A DNA stretch of 64,000 nt from an uncultured Acetobacteraceae bacterium (lineage in GTDB: Bacteria > Pseudomonadota > Alphaproteobacteria > Acetobacterales > Acetobacteraceae), in assembly GCA_903924985.1 (NCBI GenBank), contig CAIYDT010000046.1:1-64000 (forward strand), given 5' to 3'. This document shows, piece by piece, positions 60,714 through 64,000 of this stretch (positions are counted from its first letter, which is position 1; the number at the start of each line of letters is the position of its first letter). The translations under genes and the position numbers were made by a program. The notes beneath the pieces were generated by a model. The model was not told where the DNA came from and ran no database searches. It saw nothing but the letters and a program-made list of their open reading frames with translations.

Positions 60714-61018
60714 GACGATAATTTTCCCTTGAGAACTCTGGTGCTGTACTCGGCCACGAGGGCCTTCGTGATGGTCGCGAGTTGGTTTCGTTCCTTCTGG
60801 CTCAGGTCGGCCCGTTCGCCTTTTGCGAAGATGGTAATCAGAAACACGGGGATCATCGGCCCACTGTAGAAGGTGATCGTGCGATACCCGCCGCGCTTAC
60901 CCTTCCCGCGTCCGGCAACCCGAAATTTTCTGCAACCGCCAGTGCCGGGCATTTCGTCCCCTGCCTTGGGATGGGCGGCCAGATAAGTGACAAGCTCTTC
61001 AACTTCCTCCCTCGACAA
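60710..61018 (-). CDS. RelE/HigB-family toxin, N-terminus uncertain
   Basis: A type II toxin of the RelE/HigB ribosome-dependent mRNase fold. From TTG at 61018 it has 102 residues, with LAAHPKAGDEMPGTGGCRKF, VAGRGKGKRGGYRTITFY and FLITIFAKGERADLSQKE. Intact relatives begin about 17 residues earlier with xTVCETHSFRRAADxAGLS, and that sequence is present in frame upstream (61069 back to 61019). However, the position where Met is expected is CTA, and no ATG, GTG or TTG occurs between the upstream in-frame stop and 61018. The toxin may be disabled by start-codon loss, or it starts unconventionally. Confidence 0.8.
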   Translation of the reverse strand: MSREEVEELVTYLAAHPKAGDEMPGTGGCRKFRVAGRGKGKRGGYRTITFYSGPMIPVFLITIFAKGERADLSQKERNQLATITKALVAEYSTRVLKGKLSS

Positions 61019-61079
61019 ACCCGCGGAGTCCGCGGCCCGCCGGAAACTGTGGGTCTCGCAAACGGTATGTAGGTTTTGG

Positions 61080-61108
61080 TTTATATGCGTGTTTCACATA
61101 TACGTCAA
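61080..61108 (-). promoter_or_regulatory. Promoter and operator of the toxin-antitoxin operon
   Basis: On the reverse strand TTGACG (61108-61103) and TATAAA (61085-61080) are separated by exactly 17 bp, a near-consensus sigma70 promoter. The spacer carries an inverted repeat, ATATGCGTG-TTT-CACATAT as read on the plus strand (61083-61101), overlapping the spacer and the -10 edge. This is where a HigA-type antitoxin would bind to repress its operon. The predicted transcript start is near 61073, within a few bases of the conserved toxin N-terminus. Confidence 0.75.
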
Positions 61109-61175
61109 GCCAATATCGGCAGCTGCACTGAAAAATGGCGGCCGGCGGTTCCCGACCGGCCCCAACCCGGCCGCC

Positions 61176-61622
61176 CTATCCCGGCGCATCCCCCGGACGC
61201 ACCGCATCCGGCCCGACCGTTACGGTCCGTCCCGGCACCGTCGTTGACGATGATGCCTTCACCGCCGGATGCGCCCCCGTCGTGGGCTGGAACGTGTGCC
61301 GCGGCCGCAGCTTGTTCTCCGGTGCTGGCTGGTGCATCGCGCGCTGCTGCTTGTGCCAGGCTTTGACGTCCTCCACGGTCACGAACCCCTTCCCCCCCGC
61401 GTCGATCTCCGCGAAGTGCCTGAAAAGGCTGGGGTAGCCGGACTTGGCCTGCTCCAATGTCAGGTGCCCGTCATGCGCCGAATTGGCCTGCGCAAAATGC
61501 TGTTGCCAGGTTACCCTTGTATGCGTGGATTTCGCGGGGGTGGCCGGCCCGGCGTCCTCCGCCAGCGCCGGCAGCGCGAGGCAAGGCAGGACGAACAGGG
61601 CGGCGAGCAACGTGCGTTTCAT
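61176..61622 (-). CDS. Exported EF-hand domain protein
   Basis: A 148-residue protein. The signal peptide MKRTLLAALFVLPCLALPAL is followed by two EF-hand-like loops, ANSAHDGHLTLEQA near 52 and IDAGGKGFVTVEDV near 81, each with several of the expected acidic or hydroxyl ligands, so weak calcium binding is possible. The C-terminal third is Pro/Thr-rich and unstructured. AGGAGG lies a few bases before ATG 61622. Codons upstream of that ATG lack family similarity. It is exported to the periplasm or beyond; partners are unknown. Confidence 0.8.
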   Translation of the reverse strand: MKRTLLAALFVLPCLALPALAEDAGPATPAKSTHTRVTWQQHFAQANSAHDGHLTLEQAKSGYPSLFRHFAEIDAGGKGFVTVEDVKAWHKQQRAMHQPAPENKLRPRHTFQPTTGAHPAVKASSSTTVPGRTVTVGPDAVRPGDAPG

Positions 61623-61698
61623 GGTTAACCTCCTAGGGACAGAACACGAGGCCCCCAGGATGCGCACGCAATGGTTAACGAAAAGTAAACGTGGACAA

Positions 61699-62766
61699 TT
61701 ATTTTGGCATACAATCGCGTATAACTTGTATCGCCAAGTCCACTCCGGCCCGATCGACATCCAAATGTGTGCAGGCCCGCACCCGATAGGCCGACATCAC
61801 CGACACCGACACGCCCTGCCCCCGAGCGCGACCCGCCAATTCATCCGCCGTCATCCCCGTGCCTTTGACGTCGAAGAACACCAGATTGGTCTCCGGCGTT
61901 TCGACCACGATGCCGGGAACCTGAGCCAACCCCCGCGCCAAGGCCGAAGCGTTCGCGTGGTCCTCAGCCAGGCGGTCGATATTGTGGTCCAGCGCATACA
62001 GGCACCCCGCCGCCGATAGCCCCGCCTGCCGCAGCGCCCCGCCCAGCCGCTGCTTCCACCGCCATGCCTGGTCGATAAACGCGGACGAGCCGCACAACAC
62101 CGCCCCCAGCGGCGCCCCTAGCCCCTTGGTGAAATCCAGCCAGACGGAATCGCAGCGCGCCGCCATATCCGAAGCCGGCACCCCCGCGGCCACCACGGCG
62201 TTCATGAGCCGAGCACCATCCATATGCGTGGCCATGCCCCAGTCGTGCGCCGCGTCCAGCACCGCGTTCAGCGCATCCAGCTTCCACACCGACCCGCCGC
62301 CGAGGTTCGCGGTCTGCTCAACCGATAGCAGCGTCTGCGGCGGTGCATTCCGCCGCTTCTCCCGAAACGCCGCCCGCATCGTCGGCACGTCGAACATGCC
62401 CCGATTCCCCCGCAGCCCCAACACCACCGCCCCAGCCAAAGCACCCGGCCCGCCGCCTTCATTGGTCACGATATGGCTCGCCTCATGCGCCAGGATCTCG
62501 TCCCCTGGCCGGCAATGCACCGCGATGGAAATCTGGTTGCACATGGTGCCGCTGGGGAGAAAAACCGCCGCCTCCTTCCCCGTCAGCGCCGCCATGCGGT
62601 CGCACAGCGCGTTGACCGTGGGATCGTCACCGTTCTGCTCGTCCCCGACGTCGGCCCGCATCATCGCCTCCTTCATCGCGAGGGACGGCCTTGTCTGCGT
62701 GTCCGAGTACAGGTTCACCCGCACCGGCGGCAGAGCGGGATTGGGGCGGGACGGTGCGTAGGCCAT
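61699..62766 (-). CDS. ltaE: Low-specificity L-threonine aldolase / beta-eliminating lyase
   Basis: A 355-residue PLP enzyme that cleaves threonine or allo-threonine to glycine and acetaldehyde. The family N-terminus is VNLYSDTQTRPSLAMKEAMM. The PLP-stacking His is in HEASHIVTNEGGG, the Asp in MATHMDGARLMNA, and the PLP-binding Lys in SVWLDFTKGLGAPLGAVL. ATG 62766 gives the usual start; the longer upstream frame has no similarity. It is on the same strand and 29 bp downstream of an unknown gene and may be cotranscribed with it. Confidence 0.92.
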   Translation of the reverse strand: MAYAPSRPNPALPPVRVNLYSDTQTRPSLAMKEAMMRADVGDEQNGDDPTVNALCDRMAALTGKEAAVFLPSGTMCNQISIAVHCRPGDEILAHEASHIVTNEGGGPGALAGAVVLGLRGNRGMFDVPTMRAAFREKRRNAPPQTLLSVEQTANLGGGSVWKLDALNAVLDAAHDWGMATHMDGARLMNAVVAAGVPASDMAARCDSVWLDFTKGLGAPLGAVLCGSSAFIDQAWRWKQRLGGALRQAGLSAAGCLYALDHNIDRLAEDHANASALARGLAQVPGIVVETPETNLVFFDVKGTGMTADELAGRARGQGVSVSVMSAYRVRACTHLDVDRAGVDLAIQVIRDCMPK

Positions 62767-62795
62767 GGTTTTGAGGTCTCCGAGGGGCGCTTCGG

Positions 62796-63620
62796 TTAAG
62801 CAGGAACCCGCGTGTCTGTCAGCCCCAGAGCATCCATCCCCTCTTCGATATCCATCATCCGCTCCTCCCGCGCGAGCTGCCAATCCGCCAGCTTGTCCCG
62901 CGCCTGCTCGGTTTCGTAATCGGGGTGCCATTCGCCGTCCGCGATATCGTCGTGATCCTCGGGCCGGAGTTCGATCAGGTCCGGCAGGCGCGACATCTTG
63001 GCGATGAACGCGTCGCAGGCGGCGGTAAAGGCGGGAATGGCCTCGGGCAGAAGGTCAGTGAACTCTTTCACCCCAATCCAGTCGTGCAGCGACAGACCGG
63101 CCTTGGCCGCCCGCCGCTCCTCATATGCGCGCTGCCCGCCTTTCAGCGACCCCACCCGTTCAGCGATTTCTCGCGACCGGTCGGGGCTGACATGCAGCAC
63201 GCGATACCGCGCAATTCCGAGAAGGTCGGTCGCGGCCGGGTCGGGTGCGAACAATGAGAGGCTCCCCGGGGTGCTGGCCGGCGTGATGTCCACCAGCGTC
63301 CCGTCCGGTTCCTCCCAGACGGCATGGGCTACCGCGGTCAGCAGCATGTCCGGCCACTCCCGCAGCCGCCAACCATACCGGATCGCGCCGCCGTCGATGT
63401 CGATCCGCGCCTGCACACCGTCCACGGGCCAGCCATACAGGCCAAGATGGTCGTCGCGCAGCTCGATCCGCACCGGCTGGCCGGCACCGATCTCAGCCAG
63501 CAAGGCCCGCACATGCGGCGCGTCCGCGTCGGGCACGACCTGACCCGTGAAGATATCGTCGTCGAGTTCCAGCAGAACGTCCGCAAGATCGCGCTTATGG
63601 TGGATGGCCAGGTCAGGCAT
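62796..63620 (-). CDS. Hypothetical protein, 274 aa
   Basis: A soluble acidic protein I do not recognise with confidence. The middle contains REWPDMLLTAVAHAVWEEPD then GTLVDITPAS, a pattern I have associated with regions next to SEC-C-type zinc motifs, but no Cys/His cluster is present here. The C-terminal ~100 residues are helical and charged (LADWQLAREERMMDIEEGMD). It lies just upstream of the threonine aldolase on the same strand. No catalytic motif or membrane segment is visible. Confidence 0.7.
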   Translation of the reverse strand: MPDLAIHHKRDLADVLLELDDDIFTGQVVPDADAPHVRALLAEIGAGQPVRIELRDDHLGLYGWPVDGVQARIDIDGGAIRYGWRLREWPDMLLTAVAHAVWEEPDGTLVDITPASTPGSLSLFAPDPAATDLLGIARYRVLHVSPDRSREIAERVGSLKGGQRAYEERRAAKAGLSLHDWIGVKEFTDLLPEAIPAFTAACDAFIAKMSRLPDLIELRPEDHDDIADGEWHPDYETEQARDKLADWQLAREERMMDIEEGMDALGLTDTRVPA

Positions 63621-63711
63621 GTATCAGGTCACTCGGTTCAGGCTGGATGGCTAGCTTGCCACCGGCCGCGCGCCGGTCCAATCCTCCCCCCACCACGCCT
63701 GGGGGTCCGCC

Positions 63712-64000
63712 ATGTCCGTCGACACTGTTATCGAAGCCGCCCGCGTCTTTCTCGGCGAGCGCATCACCACCAACGCCGCGCTGCGCGACCACCACTCGCA
63801 TGGCCAGGACACGCAGACCCCGGTGCAGCCGGACGCCGTGGCCTTCGTCGAGACGACCGAGGAAGTCTCCCGCCTGCTCGCCCTGTGCTACGCCGAGCAT
63901 GTGCCGGTCGTGCCGTGGGGGGCCGGAACGTCGCTGGAGGGGCATGTGACCCCGGTCAGGGGCGGCATCACCATCGACCTGTCCCGCATGGCCGCCGTGC
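63712..64000 (+). CDS. FAD-binding oxidase, D-lactate/glycolate dehydrogenase type (partial, runs off the window)
   Basis: The first 96 codons of a gene that continues past 64000. The N-terminal FAD_binding_4 (PCMH) domain is clear: LRDHHSHGQDTQTPVQPDAV, the pyrophosphate-binding VPVVPWGAGTSLEGHV and GGITIDLSRM. GTSLEGH is typical of D-lactate dehydrogenase (cytochrome) and GlcD-like proteins. The ATG at 63712 agrees with the family start. It is divergent from the hypothetical gene at 62796. Whether it carries extra Fe-S domains cannot be seen here. Confidence 0.88.
   Translation, partial: MSVDTVIEAARVFLGERITTNAALRDHHSHGQDTQTPVQPDAVAFVETTEEVSRLLALCYAEHVPVVPWGAGTSLEGHVTPVRGGITIDLSRMAAV

Overview
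The window reads as a GC-rich alphaproteobacterial chromosome segment, most likely from the Rhodospirillales/Acetobacteraceae. That placement is inference. It rests on the linked set of an NDUFA12-type complex I protein, mlaD and a DUF2155 protein, on many MmgE/PrpD, TRAP and acyl-CoA genes, and on very GC-rich third codon positions. No rRNA, tRNA or CRISPR array was seen.

Layout. (1) 1-8.7 kb is a worn accessory region. It holds an IS66 right end abutting a truncated IS1380 transposase, a class A penicillin-binding protein, a 2-hydroxyacid dehydrogenase, an IS3 remnant, an apparently intact IS630-type element, an autotransporter that starts 20 bp beyond that element, and two frameshifted small genes. 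(2) 8.7-12.7 kb is housekeeping: thrS, infC (probable AUA start) and eno. (3) 12.7-28.8 kb is mostly catabolic: an amidohydrolase, a tautomerase, a luciferase-like monooxygenase, an acyl-CoA dehydrogenase pair, and a tightly coupled reverse-strand run of a TPP enzyme, an enoyl-CoA hydratase and two sister MFS transporters, with a CCG/4Fe-4S protein close behind. It ends with a FemAB/GNAT protein, a Rid protein and a degenerate class II ribonucleotide reductase paralogue. (4) 28.8-36 kb holds a repeat-bearing intergenic stretch, a DgcZ-type zinc-sensing diguanylate cyclase, the NDUFA12-mlaD-DUF2155 run, otsB, a HAD hydrolase, an FAH-family enzyme and msrB. (5) 36-44.7 kb holds an MmgE/PrpD protein, an MFS transporter, an alpha/beta hydrolase and three tandem TfdA/TauD dioxygenases, then an esterase and otsA. 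(6) 44.8-53.2 kb has an amidase, a second MmgE/PrpD, a complete TRAP transporter (DctP-DctQ-DctM), acetate kinase and a third MmgE/PrpD. (7) 53.2-58.6 kb has a translationally coupled four-gene Mla/MCE lipid transporter, an orphan polyamine-type binding protein and a formyltransferase. (8) 58.7-64 kb has a phospholipase C-like phosphoesterase, a HigB/HigA-like toxin-antitoxin pair with a clear promoter and operator, an EF-hand protein, a threonine aldolase, an unknown gene and the start of a D-lactate/glycolate-type FAD oxidase.

How the genes fit together. Several clusters look like uptake-plus-catabolism modules for organic acids or amides: TRAP with MmgE/PrpD and amidase, TfdA-like oxygenases with hydrolase and MFS, and TPP enzyme with hydratase and MFS pair. 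Envelope functions (PBP, autotransporter, two MCE loci) and stress functions (otsA/otsB, msrB, DgcZ, toxin-antitoxin) are interspersed. I found no obviously new defence or multi-gene system. The best candidates for follow-up are the catalytically dead RNR paralogue, the triple dioxygenase operon, the autotransporter whose upstream region was replaced by an IS, the toxin gene without a legal start codon at its conserved N-terminus, and several small repeats and ORFs.
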